A DNA stretch of 15,088 bases, taken from positions 1 through 15,088 of the forward strand of contig JAYUKY010000042.1 in NCBI GenBank assembly GCA_043764015.1, written 5' to 3'. The position numbers and the translations under genes were made by a program. Shown here one piece after another: positions 8,879-15,088 of the stretch (its first letter is position 1; the number at the start of each line of letters is the position of its first letter). The stretch comes from JANYGM01 sp043764015. Its GTDB lineage: Bacteria > Bacteroidota > Bacteroidia > Cytophagales > Thermonemataceae. A model generated the notes under the pieces. That model was not told the DNA's origin. It saw nothing but the letters and a program-made list of their open reading frames with translations, and did not search any database.

Positions 8879-8938
8879 TGTGAGTTGATTAGATTTTATA
8901 AACTCACAGCTTAAAACTCACAACTCACAACTTAAAAT
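8879..8938 (+). repeat. ACTCACAA leader repeats with hairpin, before the MoxR gene
   Basis: TGTGAGTT (8879-8886) and AACTCACA (8901-8908) can pair as an 8-bp stem. Two more AACTCACAA units follow, ending in AACTTAAAAT directly before the ATG. The arrangement is the same as the ATTCACAA block at 11631-11673 before the glycosyltransferase gene, with T replaced by C in each unit. Confidence 0.55.
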
Positions 8939-9901
8939 ATGCAATATTCTTCTGACGTAGAAGCAGTAAAAGGGCTTACAGATGCCTACAAAAGACTAAA
9001 AAACGAAATAGGGAAAGTTATTTTTGGACAAGAAGACGTAGTAAATTTGCTTCTTACCGCCATTTTCTCACAAGGGCATTGTTTGCTTGTGGGCGTGCCA
9101 GGGCTTGCAAAAACCTTGCTTATTCAAACCATTGCAGATGCGTTGGATTTGCCGTTTAACCGTATTCAATTTACACCTGATTTGATGCCTTCTGATATCT
9201 TAGGCTCTGAAACCCTTGACAATGACCGCAATTTTAAGTTTGTCAAAGGGGCTATTTTTGCTAATATTATTTTAGCAGATGAGATAAACAGAACACCACC
9301 AAAAACGCAAGCCGCACTTTTGGAAGCTATGCAAGAATATGCTGTCACGATAGCAGGTAAAAAATACCCACTAGAAAAGCCATTTTTTGTGCTTGCTACA
9401 CAAAACCCTATTGAACAAGAAGGTACTTATCCGTTGCCAGAGGCACAATTAGACCGTTTTATGTTCAATATTATGTTGGATTATCCTAGTTATGAGTCAG
9501 AGGTGAATGTTGTCAAGAATACAACTTCTTCTAAAAAAGTACAAGTAAATAAAGTGCTTACAGGTGAAGAATTGTTGTATTTTCAAGATTTGATAAGGCG
9601 TGTTGTCGTGGCTGACAATGTGGTAGAATATGCCGTGAAACTTGTGCATAAAACACGTCCAAATACCACTATGGCATCAAACGAGGCTAATCAGTTTTTG
9701 GAATGGGGTGCTGGTCCTCGTGCCTCACAGTATTTGATTTTGGGGGCAAAATGTAATGCCTTGCTTAGTGGTAAGTATTCCCCTGATATTGAAGATGTTA
9801 AGGCAGTAGCTTTACCTATCTTGCGCCACCGTATTGTGCGCAATTTTAAGGCAGAAGCAGAAGGAATAAGTGTTGAAAATATTATTAAGAAACTTTTGTA
9901 A
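8939..9901 (+). CDS. MoxR-family AAA+ ATPase
   Basis: A 320-residue MoxR-type AAA+ ATPase, a cytoplasmic chaperone-like enzyme that uses ATP hydrolysis to mature or assemble protein partners. Walker A is GVPGLAKT (52-59). Walker B is IILADEINR (110-118). Sensor 1 lies in ATQNPIEQEG (N156), and the presumed arginine finger is R173 in QLDRF. The C-terminal lid (about 200-320) has the usual GPRASQ stretch. Length is normal for the family. Members usually sit beside DUF58 and von Willebrand A (Bat) genes; here the next gene, 16 bases on and likely cotranscribed, is rimP. The ATG follows directly on the leader repeats, with no Shine-Dalgarno. Confidence 0.95.
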   Translation: MQYSSDVEAVKGLTDAYKRLKNEIGKVIFGQEDVVNLLLTAIFSQGHCLLVGVPGLAKTLLIQTIADALDLPFNRIQFTPDLMPSDILGSETLDNDRNFKFVKGAIFANIILADEINRTPPKTQAALLEAMQEYAVTIAGKKYPLEKPFFVLATQNPIEQEGTYPLPEAQLDRFMFNIMLDYPSYESEVNVVKNTTSSKKVQVNKVLTGEELLYFQDLIRRVVVADNVVEYAVKLVHKTRPNTTMASNEANQFLEWGAGPRASQYLILGAKCNALLSGKYSPDIEDVKAVALPILRHRIVRNFKAEAEGISVENIIKKLL

Positions 9902-9917
9902 AATATTTTATAGAGAA

Positions 9918-10379
9918 ATGGATTTAAGAAAAATTATAGAAGAAAGCATTGCAGAAACATTAGAACCTGCTTTTTTTGTGGTTGATTTGCAGATAAAAAC
10001 ACTCAAGGAAACTGCCAAAATAACGGTTTTGCTTGACGGAGACGAAGGCGTAGGTATAGATACGTGTGTGAGCGTAAGCAGACACGTTTCCGCACGCCTT
10101 GATGAGATAGACGAAATTGCAGAAAAATATAGCATAGATGTATCTTCACCTGGCGTTGATTTTCCCTTGCGTCTTGTACGTCAATATCCACAACACATAG
10201 GGAGAACACTCAAAATTAGCCTAAAAAATGCCACTAACCTAGAAGGAAAACTACTTGATTTTGAACAAGAAACACAAACACTCTCTATTCAAAATATCAT
10301 AAAAAAGAAAGTACAATCACCAATAATAATTCCTTTTGATAATATCAAAGAGGCTTTTGTGGTGGTTTCCTTCAAATAA
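9918..10379 (+). CDS. rimP: Ribosome maturation factor RimP
   Basis: A 153-residue RimP, a cytoplasmic protein needed for maturation of the 30S ribosomal subunit. The N-terminal domain carries EPAFFVVDLQI and the GIDTCVSVSRHVSARLDE stretch typical of the family. DVSSPGVDFPLRLVRQY is the conserved RimP signature, and a small beta-barrel C-terminal domain follows. I place the start at ATG 9918, not the upstream in-frame ATG at 9870: the conserved N-terminus begins there, it is just past the MoxR stop at 9901, and the longer form would add 16 unlikely residues. In most Bacteroidota rimP leads a rimP-nusA-infB operon. Here a terminator begins at the stop codon, so nusA and infB must be elsewhere. 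Confidence 0.95.
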   Translation: MDLRKIIEESIAETLEPAFFVVDLQIKTLKETAKITVLLDGDEGVGIDTCVSVSRHVSARLDEIDEIAEKYSIDVSSPGVDFPLRLVRQYPQHIGRTLKISLKNATNLEGKLLDFEQETQTLSIQNIIKKKVQSPIIIPFDNIKEAFVVVSFK

Positions 10380-10417
10380 AAAAGTAGGCATTGGATAAAT
10401 CCAATGCCTACTTTTTT
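10380..10417. terminator. Strong hairpin terminator after rimP
   Basis: GTAGGCATTGGA (from 10384) pairs perfectly with TCCAATGCCTAC (to 10411) around a very short A-rich loop. An A-tract precedes and a T-tract (10412-10417) follows. It starts directly after the rimP TAA, closing the MoxR-rimP unit, and is symmetrical enough to work both ways. Confidence 0.92.
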
Positions 10418-10448
10418 ATTTTCATTTTTTATACTTTTTTTGTTTTTT

Positions 10449-10553
10449 GGCAAATTTTTTGCCCTAATTAAGCAAAAAATAGAGATATTTGTGAAAATAT
10501 CTTTAGAAATATTTGGTTGTTTATGTATTTAATTCACAATTAAAAATTAAAAA
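10449..10553 (+). promoter_or_regulatory. Leader and weak promoter signals of the PorP/SprF-like gene
   Basis: The segment contains an inverted repeat GGCAAA-TTT-TTTGCC (10449-10463). TTTG (10458-10461) lies 22 bases before GATATTTG (10484-10491), a poor fit to the Bacteroidota -33/-7 pair. A second box, AATATTTG, is at 10508-10515. The final part (about 10531-10553) is an ATTCACAATT-AAAAATT repeat that runs into the TTG start. Promoter choice is uncertain. Confidence 0.3.
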
Positions 10554-11525
10554 TTGAAATACTACTTTTTATATTTTTTTATCTTATTGAATATCAATAA
10601 GATAAAAGCCCAAGATAATGTTTTCTCGCAACCCAATGGCGCACCAATGTACCTAAATCCTGCACTTACAGGAAGTACAGAGCAAGGGCGTGCTATGCTT
10701 TTATCAAGGTTTCAATACCCAAAAGTGGGCGGAACATTCATAAATAACGCTTTTTCCTTTGATTATAATGCAAATGATGCCAATAGTGGTTTTGGTTTGC
10801 TCGTTATGAACTCACAAGCAGGGCAGGCGGGCATACGTGCAAGTAGCATAACGCTTAATTATGCGTATCACGTGGCACTTTCAGAAGAATGGCAAATGAA
10901 ATTGGGCATTTCAGCAGGTTATAATAATCAATCAATAGGTTTTTTTAATTATATTTTTGGTGACCAACTCAATAGTTCTGGTACTATCTCACCTACCGCA
11001 GAAGCATTAAATAAAACCAAAATGACGTATTTAGACCTTTCTAGTGGTATTTTTTTGCATAATAAAAATATTTGGGTAGGTTTTGCAGCGCACCACCTCA
11101 ACGAGCCGAACCGTTCTCTTTTTGACAAAAATTATCAGTTGCCACGCCGTTTTAGCCTGCAATTAGGTACAAGAATGGAAATAAACGAATATAATACCAT
11201 CACGCCACAGGCAAATGTACGTGACCAAAAAGGGCTTTATCAGGCAGATTTAGGTGTTTTATGGTCAAGTGGTGTGTTGGAAGCAGGCTTGTGGTACAAA
11301 AATATGCCTATCAGCAAAACCGCAAACAGTAGCCTTGCCGCTGTGGTGTCTTTTGGTGTGCAAAAAATGCGTTTTACATATAGTTATGACTATGTTTTTG
11401 GCAAATTGCAGGGCTTAGGTGGCGCACACGAAGTTGGTTTGTCGTTTAGTTTTGGAGAATGGCGTGGGTATAGAAAAAAATATGTGCATTGCCCTATTTT
11501 TATGGAAAATGATATTGATTTATAA
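10554..11525 (+). CDS. PorP/SprF-family type IX secretion outer-membrane protein
   Basis: A 323-residue outer-membrane protein of the PorP/SprF family, which in Bacteroidota is tied to the type IX secretion system and to surface delivery of adhesins such as SprB. Residues 1-19 form a signal peptide ending KIKA before QDN. The conserved opening (YLNPALTGS near 30) and the repeated aromatic/Gly beta-strand pattern through the C-terminal AHEVGLSFSF are typical, as is the length. Only a TTG at 10554 can start it: an in-frame TAA lies at 10548-10550, and a later start would remove most of the signal peptide. Many paralogues exist per genome, so the substrate is unknown. No large adhesin gene is beside it, unlike many sprF-like genes. 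It appears to be a single-gene unit. Confidence 0.92.
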   Translation: MKYYFLYFFILLNINKIKAQDNVFSQPNGAPMYLNPALTGSTEQGRAMLLSRFQYPKVGGTFINNAFSFDYNANDANSGFGLLVMNSQAGQAGIRASSITLNYAYHVALSEEWQMKLGISAGYNNQSIGFFNYIFGDQLNSSGTISPTAEALNKTKMTYLDLSSGIFLHNKNIWVGFAAHHLNEPNRSLFDKNYQLPRRFSLQLGTRMEINEYNTITPQANVRDQKGLYQADLGVLWSSGVLEAGLWYKNMPISKTANSSLAAVVSFGVQKMRFTYSYDYVFGKLQGLGGAHEVGLSFSFGEWRGYRKKYVHCPIFMENDIDL

Positions 11526-11526
11526 G

Positions 11527-11673
11527 AATAAGTACGAAGTAAGAGGTTAGAAGTACGAATTTAAAAATCTGATTATTAAGTCATTTGATTTTCATTCTTG
11601 TTTTCCTAACATTTAGAAATTCTTTGTATTCATTCACAATTTAAAATTCACAATTCACAATTACTTAAAAACA
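11527..11673 (+). repeat. AAGTACGAA and ATTCACAA repeats between porP-like and glycosyltransferase genes
   Basis: AAGTACGAA occurs at 11530-11538 and 11551-11559 within a GAAGTAAGAGG-like context. The leader end (11631-11663) carries three ATTCACAATT units separated by TAAA, then ACTTAAAAACA before the TTG start. Both motifs recall A/T-rich intergenic repeats common in Bacteroidota. The second block parallels the one before the MoxR gene. No clear terminator hairpin follows the porP-like stop. Confidence 0.5.
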
Positions 11674-12654
11674 TTGGAAAACAATCAAAAAATAGCTATT
11701 TCTGTGGTTATTCCTGCTAAAAATGAAGCAGAATCTTTGCCAGAACTTTGTCGTTGGATTGCGGAAGTAATGAAAAATAATCATTTTTCTTATGAGATAA
11801 TTGTAATAGATGACGGAAGTACAGATAATTCTTGGCAAGTTTTAGGAGAAATTTCAAAAGAAAATCCTGCCGTAAAAGGCATACGTTTTAGTAGAAATTA
11901 TGGAAAATCAGCGGCTTTACATACTGGTTTTCAAGAAGTTAGTGGGGATGTTATTATCACTATGGATGCTGATTTGCAAGATGACCCAGAGGAAATTCCA
12001 GAACTTTACAAAATGATAAAAACTGATGGGTATGATTTGGTGTCGGGTTGGAAACAAAACCGCCAAGACCCACTTAGCAAAACCATTCCTACAAAGCTGT
12101 TTAATGGCGTTACAAGCCTGTTTTCAGGTATAAAACTGCACGACTTTAATTGTGGTTTGAAGGCGTATGATGCACAAGTAGTCAAAAATATTGAAATTTA
12201 TGGAGAAATGCACCGTTATATCCCTGTTTTGGCAAAATGGGCTGGCTTTGGGCGCATCACAGAAAAAAAAGTAAAACATCACCCACGCAAATATGGCGTT
12301 ACTAAGTTTGGTTTAGAACGCTTTTTGTATGGTTTTCTGGATTTGGTTTCTATAATGTTTGTCTCTAAATTCAAAAAACGACCAATGCACTTTTTTGGAA
12401 GTCTGGGTGCATTGTCATTTTTAACAGGAATGAGCATTACGGTTTATCTTATCATACAAAAAATTCAACAATTAGCTTACAAACCACCTCTCCACGAAAT
12501 ACGGCAAATAACGGAACAACCAATTTTTTATTTGGCTTTGGTGGCTCTTATTATTGGAGTACAGCTATTTTTGGCAGGTTTTTTAGGGGAAATGATTACT
12601 ATGAACTCTACTAAAACCAATGACTATGTGATTAGAGAAAAATTGAAATTATAA
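11674..12654 (+). CDS. Family 2 glycosyltransferase, DPM1/GtrB/ArnC-like, membrane-anchored
   Basis: A 326-residue GT-A glycosyltransferase of the polyprenyl/dolichol-phosphate sugar synthase type, which moves a sugar from a nucleotide donor to a lipid-phosphate carrier at the inner membrane. The fold begins with SVVIPAKNEAESL (10-22). IVIDDGSTD (43-51) binds the nucleotide, and MDADLQDDP (97-105) carries the DxD metal-binding residues. DFNCGLKAY (157-165) is characteristic. Two membrane helices follow, at about 238-262 and 283-309, as in GtrB. The sugar and the pathway (envelope polysaccharide, lipid modification or protein glycosylation) cannot be read from sequence. The start is a TTG at 11674: no ATG lies between it and the upstream in-frame stop, and the next internal ATG is past the catalytic opening. 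It is a single-gene unit closed by a hairpin terminator. Confidence 0.93.
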   Translation: MENNQKIAISVVIPAKNEAESLPELCRWIAEVMKNNHFSYEIIVIDDGSTDNSWQVLGEISKENPAVKGIRFSRNYGKSAALHTGFQEVSGDVIITMDADLQDDPEEIPELYKMIKTDGYDLVSGWKQNRQDPLSKTIPTKLFNGVTSLFSGIKLHDFNCGLKAYDAQVVKNIEIYGEMHRYIPVLAKWAGFGRITEKKVKHHPRKYGVTKFGLERFLYGFLDLVSIMFVSKFKKRPMHFFGSLGALSFLTGMSITVYLIIQKIQQLAYKPPLHEIRQITEQPIFYLALVALIIGVQLFLAGFLGEMITMNSTKTNDYVIREKLKL

Positions 12655-12663
12655 AGAACAAAC

Positions 12664-12701
12664 AAAAAAGTAGCTTTTCGTATAGAGAAGCTACTTTTTT
12701 T
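12664..12701. terminator. Hairpin terminator after the glycosyltransferase gene, bidirectional
   Basis: GTAGCTTTTC (12670-12679) pairs with GAGAAGCTAC (12685-12694, one G-T pair) around a GTATA loop. It is preceded by an A-tract and followed by seven T. It would also terminate leftward transcription of the broken gene whose original stop is at 12700-12702. Confidence 0.9.
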
Positions 12702-13203
12702 AATCTATTAATCTTGTTTTCAAAATCTCTTTAAATTTACGTAAAATACCTATTATTTGTCATGATTCCTCTAGTTTCATACAGTCATAAGATTGTGAAA
12801 TGCAATAAGTTGTATCTGCCATAACAAAAAAATCCCAAATTCCGCCTGTTACAGTACAACCATACATAGGTTTTTATTTTTGTCTTGTGCAATCAAAAAA
12901 CCTTCCAATAATTATGGTGCAGAGTCTCTGCTTGGATATTTTGATTTTTTGTATTCTTGGAAATAAAAATAAGGTGTTGAGGGCTTATTAAAAACACCTT
13001 TTGCAATCATAAAATCAGTTTTAAAATATAAATAATTATCATTGATGGTTTAAAAATTCTCTTTCGTAATCAGTTTTATATTCTTTATTCCCACGCAAAT
13101 GCCCCAAAACAACAATAAACGAAAAAAAAATCATTTTTAATTCTTCTTCATTCCAGCCTTCAATTTCTTGCGCGGCATCTGCCAGAATCATATCAAAAAT
13201 ACC
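12700..13203 (-). pseudogene. Decayed PD-(D/E)XK-like hypothetical gene, 5' end lost
   Basis: Joining minus-strand frames rebuilds one protein. Frame 1 (from about 13203; ATG at 13191) has AAQEIEGWNEEELKM and runs to a TGA at 13039-13041. A frameshift near 13050 leads into NYLYFKTDFMIAKG, then PYFYFQEYKK and a TAA (12912-12914) where related proteins have Gln. The frame continues LLEGFLIAQDKNKN, shifts again near 12868 to YGCTVTGGIWDFF and YCISQSYD, meets TGA (12760-12762), and goes on as QIIGILRKFKEIL to the true stop at 12700. From memory this is a roughly 200-residue uncharacterised family common in Bacteroidota and cyanobacteria. The Asp of KTDF plus the Glu and Lys of EYK fit a PD-(D/E)XK nuclease-like core. 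At least two frameshifts and two nonsense codons make it dead. The N-terminus ends where the IS1-like remnant begins. Confidence 0.7.
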
Positions 13204-13454
13204 TTATTCCAGCATTTTTCTCTGATTATTGGAAAGCATACGTAAAAACCTTTTCTGAAAACGACCATTTTGGAGTGGGTAAGGATAACTCATTAACCGC
13301 TTATATTCAGCATTTTAACAATATGCTTCGCCAAAGAACTTCAAGATTAGTAAGGAAAGCCTTGAGCTTTTCAAAGTCATTGTTCAATGATATAGGCACA
13401 ATTAAATATTTTATTTGTGCCTATAATCTCCAAATAAAATCATTACAAGTATAG
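13203..13454 (+). pseudogene. IS1-family transposase, C-terminal remnant
   Basis: An open frame without a usable start encodes about 83 residues that match the end of IS1-family (InsB-type) transposases: SDYWKAY, then HFGVGKD, HFNNMLRQRTSRLVRKALSF and IGTIKYFICAYN, ending at a TAG. The N-terminal zinc-finger/helix-turn-helix part and the first catalytic Asp are missing. Where the family has Ile-Glu-Arg-Phe-Asn, this copy reads Ile-Gln-His-Phe-Asn (Gln codon at 13308-13310), so the catalytic Glu is lost as well. It cannot transpose on its own. Confidence 0.82.
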
Positions 13455-13494
13455 TACTATCAAATTCCTTGAGTTGACAATAGTGAGCGACACC
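13203..13494 (+). mobile_element. Remnant of an IS1-like insertion sequence
   Basis: This holds the transposase tail and a possible right terminal repeat. Read inward on the minus strand from 13494, the end begins GGTGTCGCTCAC and continues TTGTCAACTCAAGGAATTTG; IS1-type ends begin similarly with GGT. No matching left end or target duplication is visible, so the left part was deleted, and it abuts the broken nuclease-like gene. The right end lies 16 bases from the exporter stop codon. Confidence 0.55.
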
Positions 13495-13510
13495 AACAAA
13501 GAATCAAATA

Positions 13511-14950
13511 CTAAGCCTTAATATAATTATTTTCTACTTGATAAATACTATCTACGTTCTCCAAAGACTGATATTTGTGTGTTATCCAAATGATGGCAAG
13601 GTTTTCTTTAAGATTTTGCAACAAATTAATTACAAAAGTTTCTGTTTTGATGTCCATTGCAGCCGTTATCTCATCTAAAAGTAAGATTTTAGGCTTTTTG
13701 TATAATGCTCGTGCAAATGCGAGTAGTTGCTTCTGACCACCAGAAAGATTGATGCCATTTTCTCCAATAATAGTAAAATATCCTTGCGGAAAACCCTCAA
13801 AATAATGAGAAAACCATATTTTTGACAAAATTCTATTATTTTTTGAATTTGTTTTTGAATATTATTCAAATTCTTAAAATCTTCATCAGCACTTCCCAAA
13901 GCTATATTTTCCCAAACTGTACCGTTAAAAATATGAATGTCTTGTGGCACATACGCTATGCAATTACGCCAATTTTGCAAGCCAAATTCTTGTAAACCAA
14001 CCTCTTGTAAAGTCTGAAGATTATTGTTGCTTGTTTTTATCAAAAATTCTCCTGTATTTGGAGGATAAAAACCCGCTAATATCTGCATAAACGTAGATTT
14101 TCCGCTTCCGCTCTCACCTATCAAAGCAACCCATTTGCCTTTTTCAACAGAAAAATTGATGTTTTTTAATAATTGTTTGCTTCCTGCAAAACCAAAGGAA
14201 ATATTTTGCAAAGTTAGGCTTTCAAAAACTTGATTTTCATCAACTTGTATATTATTTTCTGGTGGAATATCCGTAAAGTCCAGCATTCTTTCAAAAGCAA
14301 TTTTTGCCTCATTGATAGGAATAATAATCAATGCAATATTTACCATAGACGGCAAAATACCGCCTGCAATACTCAAAATAGCCATCATTTCGCCTATTTT
14401 GATAGTTTTTTGTAGCACCAACCACGAGGCAAATGACAAAACCGCTACTAAAAAAAGCACGCTCACAACGCCAGAAACCACGCTTAAACGTGTATTTAAT
14501 TGCCCCAATGAAAATATTTTTTCTTGTAGATTTCCGTAAATATTGGCATTTAGGTTTTGAAAAAAACCTTGTTTATTGTAACTTTTAATGTCCGTTATTC
14601 CTTGCATTGTGTTGATAAAATGGCTTTCAGTTTGTGCATACGCAGACATTGCTTCTTTTTGAGTTGTGATAATCTTTTTATTAAACCTAAAAATTATCAG
14701 AAAAATAAACGGCAAACTACCCAAAACTAAAAGCCCTATTTGCCACGAATAATTGAGCAAAAACACCATAGAAACTAGCACCATAAGCAAATCAATAGCA
14801 AAACTTCCCACCAGTTGGCTAATCACACGTTGCAGGCGTGTAGTGTCGTTTAGGCGTGCTGTAAGTTCTCCAATTTTGCGTGTATCAAAAAATAATTTAG
14901 GCAAATAAAGCAATTTTCCATAAAACTCTCCAATCACCGTTATATAAAAC
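13511..14950 (-). pseudogene. Peptide/bacteriocin-type ABC exporter, frameshifted and N-terminally truncated
   Basis: A fused membrane-plus-ATPase exporter of the type that exports peptides, often with an N-terminal C39 peptidase. The retained part starts about VIGEFYGKLL and LPKLFFDTRKIGELTARLND, then shows several membrane segments. The nucleotide-binding domain has Walker A GESGSGKST and Q-loop YVPQD in the first frame (about 13830-14950). The signature LSGGQKQ, Walker B ILLLDEITAAMD and H-loop ITHK are in a second frame (13511-13828). The frames join at KYGF/SHYFEGF if one T is restored in the TTTT run at 13810-13813 (AAAA on plus). At the 5' side the frame stays open to the window edge, but that upstream sequence does not resemble an exporter and looks like an inserted element. 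The first transmembrane helices and any peptidase domain are missing. The frameshift may be a real lesion or a homopolymer sequencing error; the truncation makes loss of function likely either way. Confidence 0.8.
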
Positions 14951-15088
14951 TTACACAAATGTATACATTTGCTGTTTATTTCCTGCTTCGTAGTGCTTCC
15001 TAAGCCAGCGGAACGCTTGCCTTTGGTTTTCTTAGCACTCCACAGGCAGAAACTGTGTAACTCACAGCCTTGCTCTTTAAATTTAAAC
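14945..15088 (-). mobile_element. Probable right end of an IS200/IS605-type (TnpB) element, partial
   Basis: This block is richer in G+C than its neighbours. On the minus strand it carries stem-forming segments (CTGTG-AGTTA-CACAG; GCGTTCC with GGAAGC). Two frames together look like the extreme C-terminus of TnpB: VSYTVSACG, then shifting to GLGSTTKQEINSK, echoing the family's ..ACG...KQEA ending. A perfect 16-base palindrome, CAAATGTATACATTTG, lies at 14956-14971, where such elements have a subterminal hairpin. If correct, the segment would also hold the scaffold of the TnpB guide (omega) RNA. The rest lies beyond 15088. Identification rests on remembered family features, not a search. Confidence 0.45.
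14956..14971. repeat. Perfect 16-base palindrome at the element/exporter junction
   Basis: CAAATGTATACATTTG is its own reverse complement and could fold as a hairpin in single-stranded DNA. It lies a few bases from the point where exporter-like sequence begins, fitting the hairpin recognised by a TnpA (Y1) transposase at an IS605 right end. Confidence 0.6.

Larger units (their letters stand above)
8526..8938. other. 413-base divergent intergenic region
   Basis: This separates the leftward A2M gene from the rightward MoxR gene and holds their promoters. Between about 8700 and 8880 one plus-strand frame is open (8710-8883, no ATG start) and part of the minus strand is also open. The composition is somewhat less A/T-rich than the flanks, and AGCAATTTGCT forms a near-palindrome. 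It looks like a dispersed repeat or the fossil of a gene rather than a working gene. No RNA gene was recognised. Confidence 0.5.

Noticed and set aside
8710..8883. 57-codon open frame before the MoxR gene.
   Set aside because: It has no start codon, contains the likely -7 element, and matches no protein I recognise; kept only as a possible fossil.
8879..8938. CRISPR-like array or riboswitch from the repeated AACTCACAA units.
   Set aside because: Units are only 8-9 bases with no unique spacers, and the single 8-bp hairpin fits no riboswitch I know.
9870..9917. Longer RimP with a start at 9870.
   Set aside because: It would overlap the MoxR gene by about 30 bases and add 16 residues not seen in the family; ATG 9918 gives the normal length.
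12865..13010. Separate small minus-strand genes (such as MIAKG.. and MYGCT.. frames).
   Set aside because: They join into one longer family-like protein through frameshifts and stops, so they are better read as one pseudogene.
13511..14958. Two separate ABC proteins, a half-ATPase and a membrane-ATPase fusion.
   Set aside because: The motifs are complementary parts of one ATPase domain joined at a homopolymer, so a single frameshifted gene explains them better.

Overview
The window reads as chromosomal DNA from a low-GC (roughly one third G+C) member of the Bacteroidota, probably a gliding or Cytophagia-like lineage. The evidence is a PorP/SprF-family type IX secretion protein, a very large secreted alpha-2-macroglobulin of the Bacteroidota type, TAnnTTTG-like -7 promoter elements, almost no Shine-Dalgarno sequences, and A/T-rich dispersed leader repeats. 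No lineage was confirmed by a search.

Left part (1-2291): a leader with a GC-rich hairpin repeat and three degenerate copies of an AATCAAA/AATCATAGTTCAGAC-type repeat precedes a complete type III-like N6-adenine methyltransferase (Mod). A fourth copy of that repeat lies inside the Mod reading frame. No restriction subunit (Res) follows; Mod ends at a bidirectional terminator shared with the convergent gene. Middle left (2292-8525, minus): one 2077-residue secreted alpha-2-macroglobulin with an intact thioester motif. A 413-base divergent region with promoter elements separates it from a rightward MoxR ATPase - rimP pair, which ends in a strong hairpin terminator. Next come two single rightward genes that both appear to start at TTG: a PorP/SprF-like outer-membrane protein and a DPM1/GtrB-like membrane glycosyltransferase.

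Right part (12664-15088): a stretch of gene decay. It holds, in order, a terminator shared with a multiply broken PD-(D/E)XK-like gene (minus), a C-terminal IS1-family transposase remnant that cuts off that gene's 5' end, and a peptide/bacteriocin-type ABC exporter (minus). The exporter has a 1-base frameshift in its ATPase domain and has lost its N-terminus. At the right edge, sequence with different composition and a perfect 16-bp palindrome looks like the right end of an IS200/IS605 (TnpB) element that truncated the exporter.

The intact genes are mostly unconnected single-gene units (DNA modification, protease trapping in the envelope, AAA+ chaperone plus ribosome maturation, type IX secretion, lipid-linked glycosylation). 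I see no convincing new multi-gene system. The most unusual signals are the dispersed repeats that supply leaders and even codons, the solo Mod, and the layered decay at the right end.
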